Positions 1 through 11,791 of a stretch of DNA of 64,000 nt are shown piece by piece; the stretch's first letter is position 1; every line of letters begins with the position of its first letter. Position numbers and translations under genes: made by a program. The stretch covers positions 118,044 to 182,043 of the forward strand of contig QANZ01030913.1 of the NCBI GenBank assembly GCA_003254925.1. Reading direction: 5' to 3'. The stretch is from Chamaecrista fasciculata (taxonomy: Eukaryota; Streptophyta; Magnoliopsida; Fabales; Fabaceae). A model generated the notes under the pieces. That model worked only from the letters and a program-made list of their open reading frames with translations, made no database searches and was not told the origin of the DNA.

Positions 1-819
1 TAAATATCAAGAATTACAATAGTTTAAAAACTACGAGAAGTGAGAACACTCTAATTCTGATGGGGTCTCAAGGTTTAAAATTTGATTAAGAAGAAGAAAG
101 CACAGTAATTATAATTGTAATAATCAGTCTTTTATGTGTCCATCACCTTTAGGCTTTATAGCTTTGCATCTTAATCAATGTCACTGCACTTTCAACAGCA
201 CGTAGTCAAAAACAATACAATATTCCTCATGATTTGGGCACAAAGTCCCCATCGCCTCTTATCTTTTCTTTAAATATCTTTAATCCAAAGAACTTCACAC
301 CCACCATTATTGGACACCAAAGTACACACTTTGGCCCATAGATCTTACAGTTGCCACCAACTTTCATCTTTAAAGAAAGTGACACAGCGCATCAAATGCT
401 AAGGACCCAAGAAAAAAAAAATACAGTGAAGACCTACCCTCAATAAAGAAATATCACAATAGCAAATTAACAATACCTCTAGAATGAATCATTTTTGTGT
501 CAATAAAAATTGATCCAACAGATAAATAATTGACTCATAATCTATTAAGACAACATTTTGTTGCACCTTAGTCACACATAATCATTCTAATATATATAAG
601 GAAAATTCTGGCTTGTTTATAAAATACAAATTAATTAATGTTAAAATAGTTATACTAGCTCTGTAGCTCATCTCATATTATCAATAAGATACTGCATACA
701 ATACAATTAAATTGGTCTTGTATGTTAGACCTTTTATTTTGATGAGATAAGAGTCAGACTAGTCTCACACAGTAACTTTAATTTATTACACTTATAAGTG
801 AAATAGAATTAGATTCAAG
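1..819. other. Intergenic AT-rich DNA, no gene seen
   Basis: No open reading frame or RNA gene is recognisable on either strand. Apart from A/T runs, nothing structural stands out before the inverted-repeat element that begins near 820. Confidence 0.6.
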
Positions 820-1215
820 GAAAAAGTGCTATAATTTGTACTTCCAAAATATGTGGTCATTTTAGTTGTATTCTCAAAGTTTTTTTTTTGAGTCAATTGT
901 ACTCCCAAAGTATGAGATCAGTTTCAATTATACCCCTAAAGTTTTTTTGAGTTAATTATACCCCCAATCTTTTTTTTTTGTATCAATTATATCTTCAATC
1001 TTTTATTTTTTGTATCAATTGTACCCATAAATTGAGGGGTATTTGTGGCTACAATTGACTCAAATAGGAAACATTGAGAATATAATTAACTAAAAAAAAC
1101 TTTAGAGGTATGACTGAAACTGACCCTGTACTTTGAGGGGTAAAATTGACCCAAAAAAACTTTAATAGTACAACTGAAAATGCAGCATACGTTGGGGGTA
1201 CCAAGAGTACTTTTG
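820..1215. mobile_element. Non-autonomous TIR element (MITE), degenerate
   Basis: The left arm (about 820-960) and the reverse complement of the right arm (about 1080-1215) match over roughly 130 bases, with shared phrases such as aaagtttttttgagt and tcagtttca. The centre is short and noncoding. Flanking bases are only partly duplicated (attcaa on both sides), so the target duplication is not resolved. The size and layout fit a Mutator-type MITE, but the superfamily is an inference. Confidence 0.6.
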
Positions 1216-1387
1216 CTTAAATTCAATTAGGTCTTGTTTTAACATAAATTGATAACTTAATATGTATTTTTTTTTTTGACAACTTAATATCAATTATATT
1301 TAAAATTGATGTTGTGATTACTGTTATTCCAAAAAAATTATGATTATTCAATAGAAATAATCCAACACGCAAATTTAAATTATACTA

Positions 1388-1548
1388 CTAATGTGAAGGG
1401 GAACGGATCCCCTGTCGTACCGCAGGGCGTGCGGTGCGGCAAGGGCCAATGAGATTGCGCCACGTGGCGCCACATGGCGCACTCCCATTGGCCCCTGCCG
1501 CACCGCACGCCCTGCGGTACGGCAGGGGATCCAAAGCCTAATGTGAAG
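1388..1548. mobile_element. GC-rich hairpin MITE with 11-bp target duplication
   Basis: The element (1399-1537) is almost a perfect palindrome. ggatcccctg near the left end returns inverted as caggggatcc at the right, with about 50 bases per arm and a short centre at about 1455-1480. It is strongly GC-rich in AT-rich surroundings. The 11 bases ctaatgtgaag occur directly on both sides (1388-1398 and 1538-1548), which is the signature of transposition. A duplication of 9-11 bp suggests the Mutator superfamily. No coding capacity. Confidence 0.8.
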
Positions 1549-1730
1549 ACCTTATAGTAAACATAAAAGTAAAAGTGAACCCTTCCATTTAACTAAATTT
1601 TAATTTATTTTATTTTTTTTAAAAAGGAATGAATCACTTTTGTCTTTAGACAACCTTAAGAAACTAGTTAAATGAGAGTTGGATAACATTGGAGGAGAAT
1701 AATAAGCCCTAGACCTAGAGGAAGAATCAA

Positions 1731-2273
1731 ATGTTGCTTAGAGGAAGAATTCGAAAGGCCAAGTTTTTCTTCCACAAAACCCTTCAAAACTTGAGGTCTT
1801 TCTTCTTCTTTGGGGGTTATTACCAGAAGCTACCCAGATCTCTTTCCTTCAAGCCTTTCTCTCGCACAAGTGGCAACAATAATAATGTAGCCACATACAC
1901 AAAAGAGGATTTCTACTATGAATTTTATGATCAGTGGCAAGCTGATCTCAAAAGGTTGAACATGATTGATGAAGATGAAGATGATAACAACAACAACAAC
2001 ATCAAAGAGCCTGATGAATCTACTGGAAGCTCGGTGAAGAAGATCATTGATCAAGAAGAAGAATTAGAAAACGAAGAAAACAGAACAGAAGAGAAAGGGA
2101 AAAAAGGGGTTCATGTGTTGGCACAGAAGATGAAGGAAATGGAGATGATGGATAATGTAGGTGATGTTGAGCACTTGCTAGACATAGAAGAGGCATTACA
2201 TTACTATTCTCGTCTAACAAGTCCAGTTTATTTAGATATTGTGAACAAGTTTTTCATGGACATGAACACATAA
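1731..2273 (+). CDS. Small OVATE-family-like protein (putative)
   Basis: A single-exon reading frame of 180 residues. The N-terminus is basic and aromatic (RKAKFFFHKTLQNL), the middle is acidic and Asn/Glu-rich (residues about 80-120), and the C-terminus (about 150-178) reads EALHYYSRLTSPVYLDIV followed by NKFFMDM. This resembles the second half of the OVATE domain of plant OFP transcription repressors, and short OFP17-type members are the closest type I can think of. Known OFPs are nuclear repressors that interact with TALE homeodomain proteins and influence organ shape; that role is family knowledge, not shown here. The ATG at 1731 is the first in frame, with a purine-rich leader upstream. 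There are no introns and no damage. Family assignment is moderate because the domain is incomplete. Confidence 0.6.
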   Translation: MLLRGRIRKAKFFFHKTLQNLRSFFFFGGYYQKLPRSLSFKPFSRTSGNNNNVATYTKEDFYYEFYDQWQADLKRLNMIDEDEDDNNNNNIKEPDESTGSSVKKIIDQEEELENEENRTEEKGKKGVHVLAQKMKEMEMMDNVGDVEHLLDIEEALHYYSRLTSPVYLDIVNKFFMDMNT

Positions 2274-2620
2274 TTCAGTTCTTTAATTTGATTCGTTCTT
2301 CCTCTGTTGGCAGCATCGTTTTCAAAGATTTATTTGATCATACATTGAAAAGAGTGTTTTAATTAGTAAATATGGAATCTGTTTTGTTTCTGTTATGTTT
2401 GCTTTTTCTGGTTTGATGTATGGTTGAGTTTTATGGCTTGAATCCCCACAGTTTAGAGCTTTTTTTTTCCCTTGTTCTACTAGGTTATGCTAAGCTTGTA
2501 TGCTTGAATTTTTCTTTTTATATTCAAAATTAGTTAAATTGATAATTACTTAAGTAATATTCTTATTAGAAATGTTATTGTTGAGAAAATTTTAATCTTG
2601 TTATGTAATCTGTCGACTCA
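2274..2620. other. 3' flank of the OVATE-like gene
   Basis: AT-rich sequence with T-rich stretches, probably the 3' UTR and intergenic DNA. No coding signal. The first copy of the 2.6-5.5 kb repeat starts just beyond. Confidence 0.4.
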
Positions 2621-2623
2621 AGT

Positions 2624-3425
2624 TTACCTTATGATCACAAAAGGAAAAAAAAAAATATATATCAAAAAATTAGTTAATCATTGTCCAAACTTTGGACAAT
2701 GACTCCAAACCATAACATATGGGATGAGACTATGGGTGGTGATACTTAATGGTTATATATTGGAATATATATATATAACTTCGAGTAAATTAATTTTCTC
2801 ATTTTCTTGATTTTAAAATCTTGGCCAAATGCTCCTATTTGGTCTTCAAATTATAAGGTAAGTTTTATTATGATCCTAAGACTATTTTTATTTTATTTTA
2901 GTCCTTAAACTTTCACATGTGTTTCGTTTTGGTTCCTAAAATGTGATTTCATGTGGTTTCTGTCATTGTTGCTAACATGAAGAGTTGAGGTGGATCATTT
3001 CTTTTTCATATGTGTCATAACAAGTGAGTTACTAAAGAGAGAAAGAAAAATTTTCATTATTTGTCACAAATTTGAGATAAATTTGTAATTGATTTTTATT
3101 TTCAATTGGTGACTAAAAATGGAAAATTTTCTTTTTCTCTTTGTCAACTCATTTATTAAGACACATATGAGAAGAAAAATAGTCTATCGCAACTGTTCAT
3201 GTATAATTAATGACAAAAACCTGATGAAATCACATTTTGGGGATCAAAATGGAATAAATGTGAAAGTTTGAGGACCAAAATAAAACTTATCTCATAATGT
3301 GACGACCAAAATGAGGTTTTAACCTAAAATGTTTAACTTGTTTCTCAAAGATGATTGGGCTATAATAGGAGGGTTAGTCCAAAAAAGTGGTCTCCAAAAT
3401 TTTATATAATTTATGTTTTCCACCC
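2624..3425 (+). repeat. Segmental repeat, copy 1
   Basis: This block is repeated at about 4650-5508 with the same order of landmarks: gatcacaaaaggaaaa, a gtggtgatacttaatggtta phrase, a central inverted-repeat element (about 2810-3330) and gatgattgggctataatagg. The inner element has arms based on tttggtc...aaggtaagtttta and their inverted form, so a MITE was probably present before the duplication. No gene is visible; the short frames here are noise. Confidence 0.75.
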
Positions 3426-4249
3426 CAAAAGTGGTCTCTCTATTATTTAATATATTATTAGATCACATCAGTAGTTACAATTGTACCTATTGATTTACAA
3501 AACTTGACTTGGATTAAGAAGACACATGACATGCTTTAAGTGTGAGGAACCGGATAGCATAGAGGTAGAGAACTGTACATAAGTTTTCCACAAAACTTTT
3601 TGACAATTTTGGGGACCAAAATAGAAAAAAAAAGATAGAGACTAAAACATAATTTTGAACAAGTATTAGGAACCAAAATATAGTTATGGCCTTTATTATA
3701 ATTTGTTGAAATTTTAGTTTTCTTTTGCAAATAATTTTTTTATGACTAAATTATTCCTTTAAAATAATTAATTATTTCTTCATCGCATTTATTTATAATA
3801 AAATTATTATTTTATATTTCAGAAAAATATCATAATTTTACATATTTTGAGGGATTAAACTTTAATTTTTTCTAAAATATAAAATTGACCACTTTAGTAA
3901 GTTACCTTTCCATCCTTTAATACTATTAAATTAAATCAATGGCTACAATTATATCACATAACCTATTATATACATGCAACAAGTTGCATATTAGACTAAT
4001 CCTACAAACACCTATATAAATCATCAAAACTTTAATAATACATTGCCTACCTTCCTTAAAACATGAGGAGTAATTGCATTAATATAGGCAAATGTTAATT
4101 TGCACTAGTAGAAGTAGAACAGTTTATTTTTTATTGCTTTTTATTTTCATATAAAACTAATTAATTAAATACTCTAAAATCTAAAAATTCTTAATTATAA
4201 ATAATACAGAAAGAATGTTTAGGAATTAGTTGGTCTCTCCATGTAATAA
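3426..4249. repeat. AT-rich spacer, related to 5930-6170 and 8480-8720
   Basis: The stretch at about 3770-4000 resembles 5930-6170. The end (about 4005-4100, with aaaactttaataata and taaaacatgag) resembles 8630-8720. This makes it part of a dispersed or tandem unit of roughly 2 kb. No coding sequence is supported. Confidence 0.5.
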
Positions 4250-4259
4250 TTGAAGTATT

Positions 4260-4630
4260 TCAAAATCACATTGTTTCCCACTTTTAGAAAACTCTCGCTT
4301 CTCGCAATCGCAGATGAGTTCAACTACATTGACAAGCTCCGATTCAATGCATCACCGTCGGTAAACTTCATTAACAAGCTCCGGTTCAATGCATCACCGT
4401 CGGTGTCACTACTCATCTATGGATGCCAGAGCTTCGGAGTGGCTCTACGAAAGATTGCGAATGGCGCGATAGTGATAAGGATTTAGGGAGATATCTTCGT
4501 CGGCGACAACAACGTCTTGAACACGGTGAAGTATGTGAGGTTGGTGATGGCAGATATGAAGACTCTGAACTCGATGAGTGACGACGAGGTTTTGGCGTTC
4601 ACAAATAAGATATCGGCGTCAATGAATTAA
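4260..4630 (+). pseudogene. Unrecognised coding-like fragment (copy a)
   Basis: This stretch is more GC-rich than its surroundings and translates to phrases such as NKLRFNASPSV (twice, as a 54-base tandem duplication), VALRKIANGA and NVLNTVK. A related stretch at about 9150-9345 gives NKIRFNVSSSA, VALRWIADGV and DNVLNMVKK after frame changes. The shared codon pattern suggests both derive from one real gene, but stops and frame breaks show neither is functional. I do not recognise the parent family. Confidence 0.45.
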
Positions 4631-4649
4631 GCGAAGCACGCAAAGAATC

Positions 4650-5508
4650 ACCATATGATCATAAAAGGAAAAAAAAAAGTTCAAAAAATTAATTAATCAT
4701 GTCCAAACCATAACAAATAGTGGTGGTGATACTTAATGGTTATAAATTGGAATATATATAACTTCAAGTAAATTAATTTTCTTGTTTTGTTGATTTTAAA
4801 ATCTACGTCAAATGCTCCCATTTGGTCCACAAATTATAAGGTAAGTTTTATTTTAGTTCTAAGACTATTTTATGTTCTATTTTGGTCTTCAAACTTTCAC
4901 ATATGTTTCGTTTTGGTCCACAAAATGCGATTTCATATGATTTCTGCCATTATTGCTAACATGAAGAGTTGAGGTGGATCATTTCTCTCTCATATCTGTC
5001 ATAATAAATGAGTTAATAAAGAGAAAAAGAAAAATTTTCATTATTTGTCACAAATTCGAGATAAATTTGTAATTGATTTTTATTTTCAATTTGTGACTAA
5101 AAATGAAAACTTTTCTTTCTCTCTTTGTCACCTCACTTATTAAGACACATGTGAGAGAGAAATTGTCTATCTCAATTGTTTATGTTATAAATAATGGCAA
5201 AAACCTAATGAAATCACATTTTGAGAATCAAAATGGAACAAATGTAAAATTTTGAGGACCAAAATGAAACAAAAATAGTTTTAGGACCAAAATAAAACTC
5301 ATCTCATAGTGTGAGGATCAAAATGAGGTTTTAATCTAAAATATTTAACTTTTTTTTCAAAGATGATTGAGCTATAATAGGAGGGTTAGTCTAAGATGCA
5401 AAGATCCAAAAATGTGGTCTCCAAAACTAGTCAATTACATTATGACAATGGAGTTGATGATCCAAAAATGTGGTCTCCAAAATTTTTTGTAATTTCTGTT
5501 TTCCACCC
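4650..5508 (+). repeat. Segmental repeat, copy 2
   Basis: Second copy of the block at 2624-3425, including the inner inverted-repeat element (about 4793-5345). Near its end it carries an extra local duplication of the phrase ccaaaaatgtggtctccaaaa (about 5407-5482). It is noncoding. Confidence 0.75.
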
Positions 5509-7704
5509 CAATTTTAAGATATTTGGATTTTTAGTCTATCTTAAATCAAAAACTCAATTGCTAAATCTAAAACTACTGTCCACTTTCCTTAATTGATGAA
5601 TTTCATATGTGTCCAATAACTTATATGTTTATTATAACATGTTATACTTTTAATCATATTTTTCATGATTAAATTATTTTTTAACCATGATCCCCTGAAG
5701 GCTTGGAAAGTGGTTAGAGTTAGTTACAACCCTAGTCTTTTTCTCTTACTATGACACAATATGTATACTCATTAAACAGTCTTGAAAAGTACACACATTC
5801 ATTCTTTCAACTCTAATTCTCTCTGAATTTCCCTTTCTCTCTCTCAGAATCATAATTGACTTTAGCATCAGAGTTACAACGAGGAATCCAGCCTCGCTGT
5901 CTTCTCTTGCAGGATCAATGTGTTTGGCGATTCCCTTTCCTCCCTATTTTTCCTAAACTTCATCAATTATCTATAATAAAAATGTTATTTTTATATTTTA
6001 TGCAATATTTTAATTTTATTTATTTTGAGGGGAAAAATTTTAAATTTATATAGAACATGAAATTTATTATTTTAGTAAATTGTCTCTCTATTATTTAATA
6101 GTATTAGATCACATCAGTAGTTACAATTGTACCACATCATTTTTTGCATATACTAGTTACATTTTAAATTAACCTATAATAAAATATTAAAATTTATTCA
6201 ATTTATATTGTTAAGCTATTTGAGAAGAGTGCGAGAAAATAATCACATTCACTCAAAAACATTAACTATTAAGCAGGTGATGAGAAAGAAATGTATACAA
6301 TGATAGAGACAATGAAATAAGAATGGTGGGGGAACATCTTTTCTTCCTTGCAAGACTTTCCATACAACAAAGATTGTAATGGAGAGAAAGTTTTAGGCTA
6401 AAAATGGTCAATCATGAAAATAGAATGTTGATGTATATAGGTATATCATATATAGATGCTTAGCTTATTACCTTCGGATACACATACTTTTGCAGTGTGA
6501 AGTTACTTAAAAACTCTAATGGATGTTTACAAACACAATGAAAAATGAAATTAAGAATGAATTTGTATCCGTTGAAGTTGAAATTTTTGTTGGATATTCC
6601 TCTAACATTGGGTAACTTGGTTGGAGGAGAAGGATAAGATATTAAGATATGAGCTTTAATGCACTACAAGTACTACGCCAATACTTTGAGGGAAATTCAT
6701 AGAAGTGTAGAGCCGTAACTTGGACCAACACATTTCAAATGGCACTTCAATAGTTAAATTGTGGGCCAATGAGCTATATATATCGACCCAATTACCCACA
6801 CAACAAAAAACAAGGTAGAACAAGTTACCACCTTTTTCTCCTCTAATCGTTATATAAAATTAGGAAATATTATTTTAAATATGGTTTTTTAATTTTTGCT
6901 GTAATGTTTAGTAATCATAAGTTGATATATAATTTAAAAAAATTCAACCATTATCTTATAACATGGATTGGCACAATTAGTCACAAATAAATATGAATGA
7001 AATTATATTAATATATACCATCATATATATATATATATTAAATTACTTGTTTGTTCAAAAAAAAAAACTGGTTTAGTTGTTTGTCTTTATAAAAAAACTC
7101 TTTTTCAATGAAAAAAAAAATTAATATTCATTATCTGCTAGGCTTCTTATTAAAAAAAAGTACATATGTATATTTTATTTTATTTGAATAATTAAACAAC
7201 CAACAGTTAAAAATCAGGCTTGAGAATCGTATAGTTCCAGTTAGAGTGGCCGAACTAGGGGGCCATGGTCCCCCAAATTTGTTATAATTTCATACAAGTC
7301 TCCAAAAGATTTTAAAATTTTACAAAAGTATATATATATATATATATATAAATTCCATTTTAGATTATATCACCTTCGGTTCTGTTAGTTTCCAGAAAGT
7401 TAAAGACTTTTTCACAATTCGTTGCTTGACTACCTAACTTTATATATAATAATGTAAACTAGGAAAGAAAGATAGATTCAATTTGAAGTCACTAATTTAA
7501 AAATGTGAATCAGATCGGTTAATCCAATGGTTTATCCGAGTGTAGTTGTAGGGATTAATTTTTTCAAAAGAATTATAGGGACTAAATTCAAAATTCAAAT
7601 AAATTATAAGGATCAAATGATTAATTTTTCCAAAATATTTAAATTTTAGGGGCTAATTTGTAAGAAATTTAAGTTTTATGGAAACTATAAGGATTTTAAG
7701 TATC
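5509..7704. other. AT-rich intergenic DNA with TA microsatellite
   Basis: No gene is supported. 5930-6170 is a degenerate relative of 3770-4000. A (TA)n tract lies at about 7329-7350 and another at 7025-7040. The rest is low-complexity A/T-rich sequence. Confidence 0.5.
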
Positions 7705-8462
7705 GTTTAAAATTGAGTAAACTAGCATTTGGGTCCTTGAATTTTTCAGGTGCTTTGCATTTGGTCCCTGGATTTATGAAATAGATGAATAGGCCCCCGA
7801 ATTTATCAATCGTTGGGCAAGTTAGTCCCTCCGTCAAGTAGCCGTCCAAAAAAGCTGACGTGGCACGTTAAGTGCTGACGTGACAAGTTAACTGCAACGT
7901 CAGCATGGGTTAAACTGAAAAAAAAAATTCCACCTGTGTAAATTTGACGTTGATAAGATCCTTTCATTTAACAACACCTTAGGATGGCATAGCCTTCAAG
8001 TTAAGGGCGAGGTTCAAACGAGGTTTCGCCACCTCAACATTATTACTTAAAAAAGAAAAAGAAAAAGTCTGATTTGATCAATTAGGTCACTGACCCATTT
8101 TTATCCCATTATTTTCAATTCCCCTTTTTTCATCATCTTCATTCATTTAAGTCCTAAATCCTCAAAATAAAATTGTAAAGTGTCATAAAACTCTTCCAAA
8201 CATTCCAATTTAGCCCTTAAAAATATTCAAAACCCTAAAACCTAAACACAGGTGAATTTTGTTTTTTCAATTTAACTCGTGCTGACATGGCAGTTAACGT
8301 GCCACGTTAGCTTTTTTGGGACGACTACTTGACGAAAGGGACTAACTTGCCCAACGGACGATAAATTCGGGGGCCTATTCGTCTATTTCATAAATCCATG
8401 GACCAAACACAAAGTGCCTGAAAATTTCAAGGACCCGAATGCTAGTTTACTCGTTTAAAATT
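7705..8462. mobile_element. Long-TIR (Mutator-like) non-autonomous element
   Basis: Element 7715-8452 (738 bp) has inverted arms of about 190 bases: gagtaaactagcatttgggt at the left end returns inverted at the right end. Arms include a cctattcatctatttcataa-like phrase and paired gccacgt-type motifs. It is flanked by a perfect 10-base direct duplication, gtttaaaatt (7705-7714 and 8453-8462). Long arms with a 9-10 bp duplication are the hallmarks of Mutator-like elements. The centre (about 7920-8260) has no transposase, so it depends on an enzyme elsewhere. Confidence 0.85.
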
Positions 8463-9375
8463 TATCTCTTCAACGGGTTGCCTATTTATTATTTAACATC
8501 ATTGGATCACATCAATGACTTTCGGCCAAAAACAAAAAGATCACATCAATTGGCTATAATTGTGCCACTTCACCTATTGCATGTATTCATCAAGTTGCAT
8601 GTTAGACTATTCTCAACATTTATACAAGCACCTATATAAATCATAAAAACTTTAATAATATATTTCCTACATTCCTTAAAACATGAGAAGTAAATTGCAT
8701 TAATATACGCAAATGTTAATTCAGATCCGTTTATTTTTTTAGTGTTATTTTTCTTTTCTTTTTGGATATAAAAACAAATGAATTCAATACTCTAAAATCT
8801 AAAAATTCTTAATTATGAGTGTTTCAGAAAGGATCTTCATTTTTGAACATGGATACTCTCTTGCGATGGTCCAAACACATCTATTAATCGAACCACTAAT
8901 TCTTAAACCACAAATTCCTATCTCAACAAGTTCAAATGAGCCAAAATCCTATGAGGAGCCATCGTTCTTGAAGTTTTCGACAATGGTTCAATCTCACACA
9001 TGAACGATCCTTCTCTCATCAATTAGATTAAGCGTGCCGTAACAATTATGATCATCGCGCGAGCTCAAGTGGCGCATTTTGTGGAGGTGCAGATTCTGGC
9101 AGAAATCGGCGTCAATTTCATAGATGAAAGTGAAATTCTCAGGATCGTCGACGACGAGAATTTCATCAACAAGATCCGGTTCAATGTATCGTCGTCGGCA
9201 CCACCATTCATTTACCGAGTCTCAGAACTTTAGGGTGGCTCTCCGATGGATTGCAGATGGTGTGGCGGCGATAAAGATTCAGGGAGATATCTTTGCCCTC
9301 GACGACAACGTCTTGAATATGGTGAAGAAACTGATACCATGAATAAATTATGAATAAAAGAAACTAATCTGAATA
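8463..9375 (+). pseudogene. Third repeat unit with coding-like fragment (copy b)
   Basis: 8480-8720 resembles 3930-4110, and 9150-9345 resembles the coding-like fragment at 4330-4530 (shared cggttcaatg, ggagatatctt and acaacgtcttgaa). Frame breaks prevent any continuous protein. The 738-bp long-TIR element sits exactly at the left edge of this unit. Function of the parent gene is unknown. Confidence 0.45.
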
Positions 9376-10031
9376 ATACTTTGTAGAGGTGTTCAAAACC
9401 AAACCAAACCAATTTGACCAAACCAAACCAAACCGAACCGAAGCAAAACCGATCAATTGAACGGTTTGGTTTGGTTAAAAATGCATAAAAATTGGATAGT
9501 TTGGTTCGGTTAACAATTTAGACATACAATTAACCAAACCGACCGCTAGTATTTATATATAGCAATTTTTACTTATATTGTATTATATGTGATTACATTT
9601 CATAAAAAAATATTAATTTTTTATCATCATTTAATTTTATTGTATTTTTTATTATGTTATCTTATTGAATCATAAAATTTGTTTTATCTTAGACAACAAT
9701 TAACAACTATTCTTCGTTATACAATTTTATTCTCTCAAATCTCTAATTTCATTTGTCATTTTTTTTATCTATTCTATAAATTAGACTTATTACTCTAAAA
9801 CACTAATTTTTTCTCTCTAATTTTATAATTAATTAATAAAAATAACTAATAAACTTGTTAACCGCTCAAACCGACCGCCCAAACCCCCTATTTATTGGTT
9901 TGATTTAGTTTGGTTAAACAAATTATTTTTAACCGCTTGGTTAAGAATTACTTCAAACCGATGTGAGCGGTTCAGTTAAAAATTTGGTTCAAAACCGCCC
10001 AAACCGCCCAACGAACACCCCTAATACTCTG
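9376..10031. mobile_element. hAT-like MITE with 8-bp target duplication
   Basis: The element (9384-10023, 640 bp) begins tagaggtgttc and ends gaacaccccta, an 11-base terminal inverted repeat with one mismatch. Subterminal regions are packed with aaaccaaacc/ggtttggtt repeats in both orientations. The flanks are atactttg (9376-9383) and atactctg (10024-10031), an 8-bp duplication with one change. An 8-bp duplication and short TIRs are typical of hAT elements. There is no transposase. Confidence 0.8.
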
Positions 10032-10057
10032 TGTATTGCATTACTAAATATGATTAC

Positions 10058-11716
10058 TGTTGGGATAAATTTTGTGTAAATATTTATTTTAATTAAGCGC
10101 TAGAATATTAAATAATTCCTAGGCTGACGTTATATTAATTATTTTGTTAAATTAATTAATTCACATTTTGTGTTTTGATAATTGTAAAAAATTCTTAGTT
10201 AACAAGTATTAAAATATTAGCTAGTCTCGATGCTTTATCTTAGATAATAAAGTTTAATTGAAAGATCATATTAAGTCTCGGAATATTGCTCTAAATATTA
10301 TAGTTTAAGTTGAGAGACCATGATTTAGTAAAATCAGAATTTTATTAAGTGTGAAATCAGTGATTATTAGTTAATCTATCTAAAGAAGGAAAGAAATCTG
10401 AGAGTTATTCTTATTCCTTAATTATCGCTATAATTAAAGGAACTGTTTAGGAAACTTTCTAATATGGTTGCTGAACATTATATTCTAATTAAATAAAGTG
10501 TTGATCTTGCTCTATATTATTAACTCTGTGTTATGAACGTTAAGAAAGTCATAAGCTGATCGTTGAAGCTATTATTAATTGATAAATCTATATTTAGAAA
10601 GAACTAGACTAATTGCTCCTAATCCGCAGGTCAATGAACTCTTACAAGGAAAGTTTTTAAAATTTCATATTTTGACCCTGTTGATCAATGCTCAACGACT
10701 ATATGTCATGAATACCAGATGAGTAATTATGGGATGCTGTCAAGACTTTGAAGAAGGCTAAGACAAATCAAATTTCATGAAGATCCTACTGTTCCTAGCC
10801 GTTGGAGTATTCAAGTCTGCAGAAACATTCCTTAAGAAGCTGCTGAGCTGCTCTACTATAAAAGCTGAAGATGCTAGACTGTGTGTCAGGCTAATTTTCG
10901 CTGAAAAAGAATATCTTTGTGAAGCTGCTAAGTGCTATCTCTTTGTGAGAACCCTTTGTGGGATTGTGTCTTTGTGACATTCACCTTTGTGTGTGAACCT
11001 ATCTCTTTGTGAGAGAACCCCTTCTATATACTTCTTGAAACTGTCTGATTCGTTCGTATACCTTCTAGTGGTAATAGGTTACCTACCCTCGGTTGTTGTG
11101 AAACCCAAAGTGGTTATCCGTGAGTGGTTTCACTGTAAGAGGAGTTGTTGTGAGGAACCTTATTGTTACCCGTGAGGACTTGTGGTTTGGGAAACTGTAA
11201 AAGTGTGAAACCCCAGTGGTGATCCGTGAGTGGTTGAGTGCCAATTGTAATTTGGTTAGTTTGCCCAGCTATAATATAAAATTCCTTACTTTGTGTTTGG
11301 GGACTGGCCGTAGGCTTAAAAGAAAATCCTTTGTTGAGGACTAGTATCTTATTCTGAACCAGTATAAATTTGTTGTGTCATTATTCCTTATCCTTTCTCC
11401 TTTATATTCCACATTTATCTTTTGTGAGTTAAGGATTAGTTTTCTTTCATTAGCAATCTATTTGAATAGCTGATCTACTTAAGTAGCTGCTTTATCTAAG
11501 TATCTTTGTGTTCTTAAGCTTATCTATTATTGCAAAGAAACTTTGTTCTGAAAGAAATTGTTTGAAGGAATTGTTCTGAGGAATTTATATTAGAGGAATT
11601 GTTTTGAGAACCTGTTTTAAGGAACTTTGTTAAAACTTGTTTTTAACTTAGAAAAAGTTTTTAAATACCAATTCACCCCCCTCTTGGTATATTTTCCTTG
11701 GGCATCCTGACTAACA
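10058..11716 (+). repeat. 5' LTR of the copia element (1659 bp)
   Basis: It begins TGTTGGG and ends ACTAACA, giving the usual TG...CA boundaries with 4-base inverted ends (tgtt/aaca). A primer-binding site follows two bases later. The LTR is long for copia. It has local repeats of tctttgtga (about 10910-11010) and of gttatccgtgagtgg-like phrases (about 11110-11230). Confidence 0.75.
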
Positions 11717-11718
11717 AG

Positions 11719-11730
11719 TGGTATCAGAGT
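11719..11730 (+). other. Primer-binding site (initiator Met-tRNA type)
   Basis: tggtatcagagt matches the usual plant primer-binding site tggtatcagagc except for the last base. It lies directly after the LTR end, as required for first-strand priming. Confidence 0.8.
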
Positions 11731-11791
11731 AGTGTCTCTTTATATATATCTTACTTGGTGTAACAGCCCTGAGAAAAGATCCTGAGTCAAG

